The notes beneath the pieces are model-generated. The model had not been told where the DNA came from and ran no database searches. It worked only from the letters and a program-made list of their open reading frames with translations. A stretch of DNA of 11,863 bases, taken from positions 1-11,863 of the forward strand of contig CBFDBQ010000056.1 in assembly GCA_965603095.1 (NCBI GenBank), written 5' to 3'. Below, piece after piece: positions 1 through 6,659 of the stretch (position 1 is the stretch's first letter; every line of letters begins with the position of its first letter). The translations under genes were made by a program, and so were the position numbers. The stretch is from DAOVVL01 sp965603095. Lineage in GTDB: Bacteria > Pseudomonadota > Alphaproteobacteria > Rhodospirillales > Magnetovibrionaceae.

Positions 1-566
1 GATATTGGAACAATGGAATTGTAGTCACGGGCCTGTGCAAACAACGCATTTAATTCAGCATTTGATGACACATCAAAACCTATTATATTTTCGTTATTTT
101 TTAGAGGAACAGCATACAACAAGGGGAAATGTTGGTGTATATAACTGTGATCTTTAATTAATGGAATTTCATTTCCGAATTCATCAATAAATTTCTTTCC
201 GCCAAGACCAAAATTCCAATTTTCATTTTCAATTAACCTGCGATTTTCGTGACCGACCACAGGGACCCAGAAAAATGCCTTTAACTCATCCATTCGCCGT
301 AAAGATCTTTGGGCAAAGGCGCTGAATCTATCGCGCTTTAAAAATTCTTCCAGCTCAGCCGAATGCGCCACCGTATCTAATGAAATTCTGGCATCATTAA
401 TTCTACTTTCCATCAGGGAATGGTAAGAATTTGCGATGTTGGAAAAACTTTTTTCTACATCGCGTTGTTCAATATTATAAATGACGGCAAACATAACAAA
501 ACTAACTACAACGGCGGCAGCTGTAATGAGTATGTGATGCGCATAAAGAAAAGATTTATTTTGCAA
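1..566 (-). CDS. CHASE-domain membrane sensor protein, C-terminal part outside window
   Basis: This is a partial gene: 188 codons are visible and the reading frame is still open at the window edge. The frame has no ATG before the membrane segment. A stop lies upstream, so I use TTG at 566, which has GGGAA about 10 nt ahead. Residues 11-30 form one transmembrane helix, and the rest is predicted periplasmic. Residues 98-109 (FFWVPVVGHENR) and 146-181 (HFPLLYAVPL, then GFDVSSNAELNALFAQARD) match the CHASE extracellular sensor family closely. Known CHASE proteins carry a histidine kinase, diguanylate cyclase or phosphodiesterase output after a second helix; that output part is not visible here. 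The start is 17 nt after the stop of the upstream periplasmic binding protein, so the two are very likely cotranscribed. CHASE identity is fairly sure; the ligand and output are unknown. Confidence 0.82.
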   Translation of the reverse strand, partial: MQNKSFLYAHHILITAAAVVVSFVMFAVIYNIEQRDVEKSFSNIANSYHSLMESRINDARISLDTVAHSAELEEFLKRDRFSAFAQRSLRRMDELKAFFWVPVVGHENRRLIENENWNFGLGGKKFIDEFGNEIPLIKDHSYIHQHFPLLYAVPLKNNENIIGFDVSSNAELNALFAQARDYNSIVPI

Positions 567-583
567 AAAAACTGTTCCCGGGA

Positions 584-1318
584 CTAGTTCAAATATTTTT
601 TTAAGGTTAAATTATATATTTTTTCATAGGTCCCGTCTTTTTTCATATTGGCCAGCTCTTTTGCCGCCTCAGAAACCTTGTCTTTATGTTTTGAATTTAA
701 ATACATAAACATTTCACGCGAAACAAGTGGCGGTTCATGGGAGGCAAGCTCTATACCCAGCTCTTTTGCTCGCCATAAACCTTGCCAGCGTTCATATAAT
801 ATTACGTCCACTTGCAGTTGAGAAAGTTTATCAAACATCTCCTGTGGTGATTTTACCGTAACGATGGATGGGTGGTCTTTGGTATTGTTCTTAAAAATTT
901 GCCACCCATTAACATAGGCCGTCTTGTATTTATTTAGAGATTCCCAATTTTCAACCTTTACACCCATGCCCAATGAATAAGCCACAAAGTCATTATCCAT
1001 TAATTTTTCAGGAATCATTACCAAATTGGTGAATTTTTTATCTATTCCCGCAATGCGCAGGGCGGCCCCATCATCCACGCCCGAATTAGCATTACTAAGG
1101 GATTTGGATGCATCCTGATAAACGACGATTTCTGCCTCAACCCCTATTCGTGCGAATACCTCTTTCACGAGCAGGTCAATAAATCCGTCTTTTTTTTGTG
1201 TGGTAAACGGGTCGCGAATTCCCGAATTAAGGTATATTTTTTCAGCACTAGCGGCCTCATGGGTATAAAAAATACCCGTAAGCAACAACATGCAAATTGC
1301 AATTACATTTCGTGTCAT
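584..1318 (-). CDS. Periplasmic solute-binding protein, family 3 (SBP_bac_3-like)
   Basis: The protein has 244 residues. An N-terminal signal peptide (basic start, hydrophobic residues 5-17, likely cleavage after ASA at about residue 25) sends it to the periplasm. The mature part has the pattern of amino-acid-binding family 3 proteins: a first lobe running into DGFIDLLVKEVFARIG, a ligand-lobe segment DGAALRIAG with the conserved Arg, and a C-terminal LANMKKDGTYEKIY helix typical of the family end. The length is normal. The ribosome binding site is extreme, a GAG followed by a run of seven G, just upstream of ATG 1318. There are no permease or ATPase genes beside it; instead a CHASE sensor follows 17 nt downstream. 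I infer a sensory role, feeding ligand state to that receptor, rather than transport. The ligand cannot be told from sequence. Confidence 0.82.
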   Translation of the reverse strand: MTRNVIAICMLLLTGIFYTHEAASAEKIYLNSGIRDPFTTQKKDGFIDLLVKEVFARIGVEAEIVVYQDASKSLSNANSGVDDGAALRIAGIDKKFTNLVMIPEKLMDNDFVAYSLGMGVKVENWESLNKYKTAYVNGWQIFKNNTKDHPSIVTVKSPQEMFDKLSQLQVDVILYERWQGLWRAKELGIELASHEPPLVSREMFMYLNSKHKDKVSEAAKELANMKKDGTYEKIYNLTLKKYLN

Positions 1319-1323
1319 TTTAG

Positions 1324-1332
1324 CCCCCCCTC
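1324..1332 (-). promoter_or_regulatory. Unusual G-run ribosome binding site of the periplasmic binding protein
   Basis: On the minus strand GAG plus further G (seven consecutive G in all, 1330-1324) lies 5 nt before ATG 1318. It pairs only partly with the usual anti-Shine-Dalgarno but is the only purine-rich site there. Such a homopolymer is prone to slippage, so its length may vary between strains. Confidence 0.6.
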
Positions 1333-1513
1333 AGAGCGTCTGTTTATCAAGCCCGCTAATGGCATTTTGCACCTTATGTGGCTTAGATATTTCATTTTAT
1401 GCAGTATTTACATCAATATCCAAGCTGTTATTACATGCCACTACATATAGTAGGTAAGAACTATGGCATATCTAACTATCTGAAAAATAAAGAATTATTT
1501 GTATTTTTTGCCC

Positions 1514-1531
1514 CTGTCAGGTTTCTGTCAG
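1514..1531. repeat. Direct repeat CTGTCAG x2, one helical turn apart
   Basis: CTGTCAG occurs at 1514-1520 and again at 1525-1531, so the starts are 11 bp apart. The copies lie about 80 bp upstream of the hemerythrin start, on the same face of the helix, which is the layout of a tandem activator or operator site. No regulator family can be named from seven bases. Confidence 0.45.
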
Positions 1532-1607
1532 CAACATCTGCCTAATATATCACTGATAATTGAAGCGCTTATGCAGGATCAGTAGAAGTTAACGGAGCAA
1601 ATAATTA

Positions 1608-2129
1608 ATGAAAAAAATAATTTCATGGGATGATCGGCTTACCATCGACGGTGGGGCCATCGATGATGACCACAAAAAAATTATTGAGATCATCAACCGC
1701 TTTCTTGGCAAAGTGGGCAAGTTTGAATCCGCTACAGAAATTATGGTTATTTTAGAAGAGCTACATACCAAAGCCAATGAGCATTTCAGACGCGAAGAAG
1801 AATTACAGCGGCTAATCAAATTCCCAGAGCGTGATGTTCACTTTACCGAACACAATCGGCTTTCCACAAAACTAGAAAAGCTTATGGGTGAAGTTCGCCC
1901 AACCAGCGGGTCATATGTAAATATAATGGGAGACAAAGTAGCTGATTTTATTCACGAATGGCTTTTTTCTCACATTCTTAAAAGTGATATGAAAATGAAG
2001 CCTTTTGTTAAAAGTGCCGGAACAAAGGCAGCGCAAGCAACCACAAGGGTCAATAATAAAAATGTTGCCGATAACGATGCGGGCGCTAGCGAACAATCAA
2101 TGCTAGAAAAAAGAATTGTCGCCGGATAA
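1608..2129 (+). CDS. Bacteriohemerythrin
   Basis: The protein has 173 residues, with a hemerythrin domain at about 5-135. All seven di-iron ligands of the family can be placed: His22 (in DDDHKK), His59 and Glu63 (HFRREE), His78 and His82 (HFTEH), His122 and Asp127 (HILKSD). The spacings of 4, 4 and 5 residues equal those of classical hemerythrins. The protein should therefore bind O2 reversibly at a non-heme di-iron site in the cytoplasm, for O2 storage, delivery or sensing. There is no signal peptide and no fused output domain. A tail of about 40 residues rich in Ala, Asn and Ser follows the domain and is probably disordered. The start is ATG with GGAG 10 nt ahead. The gene is divergent from the sensor pair and its stop directly abuts the stop of the convergent cysteine-rich gene. 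Confidence 0.93.
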   Translation: MKKIISWDDRLTIDGGAIDDDHKKIIEIINRFLGKVGKFESATEIMVILEELHTKANEHFRREEELQRLIKFPERDVHFTEHNRLSTKLEKLMGEVRPTSGSYVNIMGDKVADFIHEWLFSHILKSDMKMKPFVKSAGTKAAQATTRVNNKNVADNDAGASEQSMLEKRIVAG

Positions 2130-2861
2130 TTATTTTTCCATTTCTTCGCTGACTTCACGCACGGCCTTGGCAAATGCTTTGTCAGAGTTAAATGGCTCGA
2201 ACTTGGGTAAATCTTTTTCTTTTATTTTTTTCATTCCGCCACCCTTGGGCAACACATTATAAAATTCACCATCACGGCCGATTACCGCAATCGGCCTTTT
2301 CCACCGGGAAAATACCCGGCGCATTGATGCGGAATGATCACAAAATACCTCGTATTCACCGGGGTCGTTTTCAAACAAAATTTCATAAGAACGAATAAAT
2401 TCATCAATGAAATCCTGCTCTACCAACGCCATGTTGCTAATCACCCAACAGCGATCTTCAAAATCCCAATAATAAGACATCCCGATAATATCGCCATCTT
2501 TATTTATATAGGGAAAAAATGGAAAAGTGCGACAAGCAAGCGAACGGTTGTCGCGTTCGCAATTACGCGCACCGTTGCATTCAATCGCCTTGCAAGTAGT
2601 ATCTAATTCTTCAACAATTTTTCTACTGGCAGCATCGGTTGCAACAAAGCTTGTCCACATATCTGTACGCGAGCGCAATAATTTCCATTCCGACATTTGC
2701 ACAACTGGGATTGCATTTTCAGCCGAACAGCAAACCGGCTCGCCACCATTTAATGAAGCACATTTTGCACCACAATCAACTTGCATGACCGGAGCATCAA
2801 AAAAATCAAAAATCTTTTTATAGGTACCGCGCGAGGCTTGGTTTTTTTTACGTTTGCTCAT
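2130..2861 (-). CDS. Cysteine-rich YkgJ-like putative metal-chelating protein
   Basis: The protein has 243 residues, is soluble and has no signal peptide. Ten cysteines are visible: 30, 34, 44, 45, 90, 95, 101, 110, 138 and 174. The N-terminal Cys-x3-Cys-x9-Cys-Cys block and the later SLACRTFPFFPYI segment resemble the YkgJ / CxxCxxxCC family, which is proposed to bind zinc or iron (possibly an Fe-S cluster) with no established reaction. Weakly basic ends (residues 1-16 and 206-213) flank the Cys core. The start is ATG 2861, with only a weak ribosome binding site (GTGA) ahead. It follows the mscS gene in the same direction after a 99-bp gap that contains an 8-bp dyad, and is convergent with hemerythrin with zero gap. 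Two likely metal proteins side by side is suggestive but not proof of shared function. Family call moderate, function unknown. Confidence 0.6.
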   Translation of the reverse strand: MSKRKKNQASRGTYKKIFDFFDAPVMQVDCGAKCASLNGGEPVCCSAENAIPVVQMSEWKLLRSRTDMWTSFVATDAASRKIVEELDTTCKAIECNGARNCERDNRSLACRTFPFFPYINKDGDIIGMSYYWDFEDRCWVISNMALVEQDFIDEFIRSYEILFENDPGEYEVFCDHSASMRRVFSRWKRPIAVIGRDGEFYNVLPKGGGMKKIKEKDLPKFEPFNSDKAFAKAVREVSEEMEK

Positions 2862-2888
2862 TATTTTTCACTTGTTTCGGTTAATAGT

Positions 2889-2910
2889 AGAATCCAGATG
2901 TGTGGATTCT
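2889..2910. repeat. Perfect 8-bp inverted repeat upstream of the cysteine-rich gene
   Basis: AGAATCCA (2889-2896) and TGGATTCT (2903-2910) are exact complements with a 6-nt loop. The dyad lies 28-49 bp ahead of the start at 2861, between two genes of the same direction. No T-run follows on either strand, so it is a poor intrinsic terminator. An operator, or a hairpin in a readthrough mRNA, fits better. Confidence 0.55.
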
Positions 2911-2960
2911 TACCTGAAATGTGGCATGAATGGTAGCCCAATGGTGACCGCTGGGTTGCT

Positions 2961-4268
2961 TTATTTCTCTTCAATCCGAACCGGGACTACACCTCTGAAT
3001 TTTATGTCGCGATGGGGGAACGGGAATTCAATACCGTTTTCATGGAATAGATCCCAAATACGAAGATAAATCTCACTTTTGATGTTTGATAAACCTTTTT
3101 CCGCGTCTTCAATCCATACCCTTAGCTCAAGATCAACCGAGCTATCACCAAAACCTTTGAGCAAACATTTTGGTTCGGGTGATGTCTTTATGCGATCAAA
3201 CTCACCTGCCGCTTGCTCGGTCAATTCAATTGCTTTTTTAATATCGCTTTCATAGGAAACCCCAATGGGTAGACGTTGACGCACCAAACGGTTTGAATAT
3301 GACCAGTTTTCAACCGGGCGGCTGATTAGTTCTTCGTTAGGAATAAGGTGTTCAATTCCATCACGGGTAATTACCGAAACATAACGCGCGCCAATTGCAT
3401 TTATCCAACCATAGGTGTCGTTAATGGCAATAACATCGCCCGGTTTGACCGAACGATCCATAAGCAAGATCACCCCGGAAAGAAGGTTGGAAACAACCTT
3501 TTGCAAACCAAAACCAACACCAAGACCAACCGCACCGGAAAATACTGCCAATGCGGTTAAATCAATACCAACTGAATTAATCGCAATTAATATGGCAACC
3601 ACTATCAACACGACACGGGTTAGCTTGCCGAACAAAACCTGTTGCGATGGCGTAAGATGTGAAATCTTGCCAAGACGATTTTCCACCATCCGCGAAAGCG
3701 TGTTGGCTATCCACAAAAACACCACCAACGCCATAAGAATTTTAATAACGCCAAGCAACGATATGTGTGCTTCACCTACATCGATAGCGAATGCATCAAG
3801 AAACAAAACTGTCGGATCCAACAAGCCCAGGATATCTAGGGCTGCAACCGTCCACACAAACAATGCCACCGCGCGCGACCACCATGGGTCTGCTATAAAA
3901 TTTATGGCAATGCGAATTATAATCCATGCAGTAAGCAGGCTTGTGCCAACTTGCAAAAGCCCGAAAGGAAGCGCTAATCGTTCTGCGGTAAAATGTGCAG
4001 CAGCCAATAATATCAACCATACAAGCGGTTGCACCATGGGGCGCAATATCTGTCTTAGCTTGGCGCGAATTTTATCAGCCCAGGTCGCGGCAATTGCTTT
4101 TTCCAACGCATTTTCTAGTGGTGATGAAATAAAGTGCGCAGGAAGATAAGCAAGCACAATAACGATTAATTGCGCCAGAGTTGAAATAACAAAAACTTCA
4201 CCCTTTAGCCATGTAACAAGGGCACGGATGGTTTCTTCAATATTAGCTGGGTCGAGATATGCGTCCAC
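2961..4268 (-). CDS. MscS-family mechanosensitive ion channel
   Basis: The 435-residue inner-membrane protein has about seven hydrophobic helices (roughly 25-45, 78-95, 103-125, 131-150, 168-190, 212-232 and the pore helix 238-270). The last is the MscS signature: Gly/Ala-rich GAVGLGVGFGLQKVVSNLLS, then MDRSVKPGDVI leading into the beta domain, and PNEELISRPVENWS. The C-terminal GIEFPFPHRDIKF is the usual end of the cytoplasmic vestibule. It should open on membrane tension to release solutes during hypo-osmotic shock. The extra N-terminal helices place it among larger MscS homologues than E. coli MscS (286 residues). The start is GTG 4268: a TAA sits immediately upstream in frame, and GGAG lies 10 nt ahead. 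An ATG nearby is out of frame. Divergent from the D-glutamate operon. Confidence 0.93.
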   Translation of the reverse strand: MDAYLDPANIEETIRALVTWLKGEVFVISTLAQLIVIVLAYLPAHFISSPLENALEKAIAATWADKIRAKLRQILRPMVQPLVWLILLAAAHFTAERLALPFGLLQVGTSLLTAWIIIRIAINFIADPWWSRAVALFVWTVAALDILGLLDPTVLFLDAFAIDVGEAHISLLGVIKILMALVVFLWIANTLSRMVENRLGKISHLTPSQQVLFGKLTRVVLIVVAILIAINSVGIDLTALAVFSGAVGLGVGFGLQKVVSNLLSGVILLMDRSVKPGDVIAINDTYGWINAIGARYVSVITRDGIEHLIPNEELISRPVENWSYSNRLVRQRLPIGVSYESDIKKAIELTEQAAGEFDRIKTSPEPKCLLKGFGDSSVDLELRVWIEDAEKGLSNIKSEIYLRIWDLFHENGIEFPFPHRDIKFRGVVPVRIEEK

Positions 4269-4385
4269 TTAAACATCGCTCCAATATATAACTGCTAGTG
4301 CATACGTTAGCATAAGCTATCTTTGCCTTAAAGAACCACAAAAAGCATGCCCAAAAAGGACACTATGGCGGTGATGGGTTACTTA

Positions 4386-4407
4386 TTTTATAGTCTGGTT
4401 TTATAGT
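4386..4407 (+). promoter_or_regulatory. Two TTTTATAGT repeats just upstream of the DUF4392 start (candidate -10 elements)
   Basis: TTTTATAGT occurs at 4386-4394 and 4399-4407, a 13-bp period. Each contains TATAGT, five of six matches to the sigma-70 -10 consensus. The second ends directly before ATG 4408. Initiation 6-8 nt downstream would begin near the in-frame ATG 4414. No Shine-Dalgarno sequence is present before either ATG, and no good -35 was found. Candidate only. Confidence 0.35.
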
Positions 4408-5316
4408 ATGGCCATGAGCGAAATTAACATTTCCCGTATTGAAGAAATTATATCCATTGATGTTGGGCGTGGCATTGATGCCCTTGCGGCCGCCACCCGT
4501 GGCAACCTTTTTTCTGCGGCCAGATCTATCGCCAGCCACCCTCAGCCCCGAATTGGCATTATTACAGGATTTTACATCCCCCACGGCACTCCGCCAGCGG
4601 CAGAAAATGATGGGCCAATAGGGACGGCACATTTGCTGGCCGGACTTTCGGGTGCTGGATTTTCAGCTCGTATTGCCAGCGATAGCCCGTGCGGCGATGT
4701 TATACGGGCCACGGTTGATATATCCGGAACCAACGCCGCAATTGATATTGCGGCAATTAATGACGGCGCTGAAGGCGAAGAAATAAAAGACATAATAAAA
4801 GCCTGGCAAGATGACGGCATAACCCACGCAATTTCCATTGAACGCTGTGGCAAATCTGCTGACGGCAAGCCCCGAAACACCCGAGGCGATGATATTTCGG
4901 CCCATACCGCACCATTGGATGAGCTATTTATGGCGGGCGACTGGGACACAATCGCCATTGGAGATGGCGGCAACGAAATAGGAATGGGGGCGCTGGATGC
5001 AAAATTAATCGAAAAAAACATCAAAAACGGTGGCAAAATTGCCTGTGTAACCCCGGCCCAGCATTTGATTGTAGCCGGCGTTTCCAACTGGGGGGCATGG
5101 GGGTTGTTGGCGGCCATCGCCATGGTGTTGCCACAAAAAAGGGATGAATTACTAAAAACCGTTACAGCGGAAATGGAGCTAGAAATGCTAAGGTTTATCA
5201 ACCAACATGGCCCTAGTATTGATGGCATATCAGGCAAAACTATTGATGCGGTTGACGGATTAGAATTTCAATTCCACGCAAATATATTAAAGCAAGTTAT
5301 GGATACGGTTTCTTGA
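4408..5316 (+). CDS. DUF4392 / D-glutamate cyclase-type protein (DGLUCY C-terminal-like)
   Basis: The 302-residue soluble protein matches the C-terminal module of mitochondrial D-glutamate cyclase (DGLUCY, DUF4392). Visible motifs in order: TGFYI (53-57), PPAAENDGP (62-70), SIERCG (143-148) followed by TRGDDIS, AIGDGGNEIGMG (183-194), and TPAQHLIVAGVSNWG (215-229). The glycine-rich and SNWG motifs are the family hallmarks; Asn in ENDGP and Gln in PAQH are small departures from the forms I recall. The mammalian enzyme turns free D-glutamate into 5-oxo-D-proline; whether this single module does so alone is not known to me. It is the first gene of an operon with murL and murD2, its TGA overlapping the TTG of murL. 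The start could be ATG 4408 or ATG 4414 and neither has a ribosome binding site. No signal peptide; cytoplasmic. Confidence 0.82.
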   Translation: MAMSEINISRIEEIISIDVGRGIDALAAATRGNLFSAARSIASHPQPRIGIITGFYIPHGTPPAAENDGPIGTAHLLAGLSGAGFSARIASDSPCGDVIRATVDISGTNAAIDIAAINDGAEGEEIKDIIKAWQDDGITHAISIERCGKSADGKPRNTRGDDISAHTAPLDELFMAGDWDTIAIGDGGNEIGMGALDAKLIEKNIKNGGKIACVTPAQHLIVAGVSNWGAWGLLAAIAMVLPQKRDELLKTVTAEMELEMLRFINQHGPSIDGISGKTIDAVDGLEFQFHANILKQVMDTVS

Positions 5317-6659
5317 ACGCGCAAATGCAAAAACCTAGTAAGTTTGTTTTTACCGACCGTAGCTTCGATGCGGCCACAGGAACGTTAACGCTTGGGTTTT
5401 CTTATCCTGATATATGCGATTTTGAAGAAAAAATAATTCTTGGGTCCTCAAATCATAAACTTTCAACAGGTGAGCAAACTGCGCTTGAAAATTCTTTTAA
5501 CGCCCTGCATCTGGCCGCAGGCGTTAGTTATTACAAAGCATACATCCCAGAACAAATTGAAATAGCGGGTGGCGCATTAGATAATGAAACGGCTGATTTT
5601 TTTGAAAATCTTTATTTTAACGGTTTGGGAGAATTTGCATTTCGCAATCAGGTAAAACTAAAAAATAAAATAAAATTTCCCCGTGGTGGAAAAACACCAA
5701 CCGTCGGAATTGTTCCACCCTGCGATAAAACCCTTGTACCAGTTGGTGGGGGCAAAGATTCATTGGTAACGGTTGAAGCGTTACGCAAATCTGGCAAAGA
5801 CATCACCCTTTGTTCGGTTAACCGCCCGGGCCCCATAGCCGCCTGCATGGATGCAAGCGGATTGGGTAGCATTATTTTTGAACGTAAAATCGATAAGCAA
5901 TTGTTGAAATTAAACAACCAAGGCGCACTTAACGGCCACGTGCCCATTACTGCCATTGTTAGTTTTATTTTAGTTGCGGCAGGTATTTGGCATGGGTTTG
6001 ATGGAATTGCATTTTCCAATGAACGTTCCGCCAACGAAGGCAACACCGAATGGGAAGGCCGCGTTGTAAATCATCAATTCAGTAAATCACTAGAATTTGA
6101 AAATGCTCTTTCAACATTTATAAAAAATCGCATTGCAGGTGGAATTGATTGTTTTTCATTCTTGCGCCCGCTTTCTGAATTACATATTGCAAAATTGTTT
6201 GCCGCCCAAACCCGCTATGACCATGTATTTACATCATGCAATAAATCATACCGTATTGTTGACGCCATGGTTGATAAACGTTGGTGTTGTGATTGCCCCA
6301 AGTGCAGGTTTGTTTATTTGATATTAGCCCCATTTATGGATAAAGCGCGCCTTGTAAATATTTTTGGGAAAGACATGCTGGATGACGCCACGCAGGTTGA
6401 TGGCTTTCGTGAACTGCTGGGTCTAAGGGGTCACAAGCCATGGGAATGTGTTGGCGAAATACTTGAATCCGGTGCCGCGTTTAACGCCATTGCCGCCCGC
6501 GATGAATGGGCGGAAACGGCAGTGGTAAAATCATTAGCGGGTGAAATGCAGGCAGGCGTTGATGAACTGGATGCGGCATTTAAAACTGCATTAAAACCAA
6601 ACACCATATCTAATATCCCCGCACGGTTTAAGGGGGCGTTTAATGATTGGGCCGGCTGA
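5313..6659 (+). CDS. murL: UDP-N-acetylmuramoyl-L-alanyl-L-glutamate epimerase MurL
   Basis: The 448-residue protein matches MurL, first characterised in Xanthomonas, which uses ATP and Mg2+ to invert the terminal L-Glu of UDP-MurNAc-L-Ala-L-Glu to D-Glu. That route provides peptidoglycan D-Glu without glutamate racemase. Visible features: a PP-loop-like nucleotide motif PVGGGKDS (143-150), NGHVPITAI (207-215), SNERSANEGN (235-244), a cysteine cluster CDCPKCRF (326-333) and GHKPWECVGE (373-382). The start TTG 5313 overlaps the preceding stop as TTGA, with GGAT 8 nt ahead; ATG 5325 (residue 5) is the alternative. Its 3' end overlaps the murD2 start by 17 nt. Adjacency to a MurD-type ligase is exactly what this pathway needs and strengthens the call. 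Cytoplasmic. Confidence 0.88.
   Translation: MNAQMQKPSKFVFTDRSFDAATGTLTLGFSYPDICDFEEKIILGSSNHKLSTGEQTALENSFNALHLAAGVSYYKAYIPEQIEIAGGALDNETADFFENLYFNGLGEFAFRNQVKLKNKIKFPRGGKTPTVGIVPPCDKTLVPVGGGKDSLVTVEALRKSGKDITLCSVNRPGPIAACMDASGLGSIIFERKIDKQLLKLNNQGALNGHVPITAIVSFILVAAGIWHGFDGIAFSNERSANEGNTEWEGRVVNHQFSKSLEFENALSTFIKNRIAGGIDCFSFLRPLSELHIAKLFAAQTRYDHVFTSCNKSYRIVDAMVDKRWCCDCPKCRFVYLILAPFMDKARLVNIFGKDMLDDATQVDGFRELLGLRGHKPWECVGEILESGAAFNAIAARDEWAETAVVKSLAGEMQAGVDELDAAFKTALKPNTISNIPARFKGAFNDWAG
6631..6636 (+). promoter_or_regulatory. murD2 ribosome binding site inside murL
   Basis: AGGGGG lies within the murL coding end, 6 nt before ATG 6643. It fixes the murD2 start inside murL, and the 17-nt overlap implies translational coupling between the epimerase and the ligase. 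Confidence 0.65.

Larger units (their letters stand above)
1319..1607. other. Divergent intergenic region between binding-protein and hemerythrin genes
   Basis: This 289-bp A/T-rich stretch holds no credible gene. It must carry the promoters of the minus-strand sensor pair and the plus-strand hemerythrin gene, but I found no hexamer pair with good spacing. The most orderly element is the CTGTCAG direct repeat at 1514-1531. The hemerythrin ribosome binding site is GGAG at 1594-1597, 10 nt before ATG 1608. Confidence 0.6.

Noticed and set aside
1196..1450. An 84-codon plus-strand frame entering the 1319-1607 intergenic region
   Set aside because: It begins inside the antisense of the periplasmic binding protein, has no ribosome binding site and no protein-like pattern in its second half.
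1501..1560. A sigma-70 promoter for hemerythrin using CTGTCA with TAATAT or GATAAT
   Set aside because: Available spacings are 12 or 24 bp, outside the usable range, so I did not list a promoter.
2889..2910. The 8-bp dyad as an intrinsic terminator of mscS
   Set aside because: On the minus strand the hairpin is followed by ACTATTAAC, not a T-run, and the stem is only half G/C.
3415..4149. A 244-codon open frame on the plus strand opposite mscS
   Set aside because: It lies wholly antisense to a clear MscS gene, its composition is that of a complementary shadow, and it shows no recognisable motif.
4572..5237. A 221-codon open frame on the minus strand within the DUF4392 gene
   Set aside because: It is antisense to conserved DUF4392 motifs; Pro/Ser/Ala-rich shadow composition and no ribosome binding site.
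5313..6659. MurL region as a QueC- or asparagine-synthase-type ATP pyrophosphatase because of GGGKDS
   Set aside because: Length, the SNERSANEGN and CDCPKC motifs, and the overlapping MurD-type gene fit MurL better.
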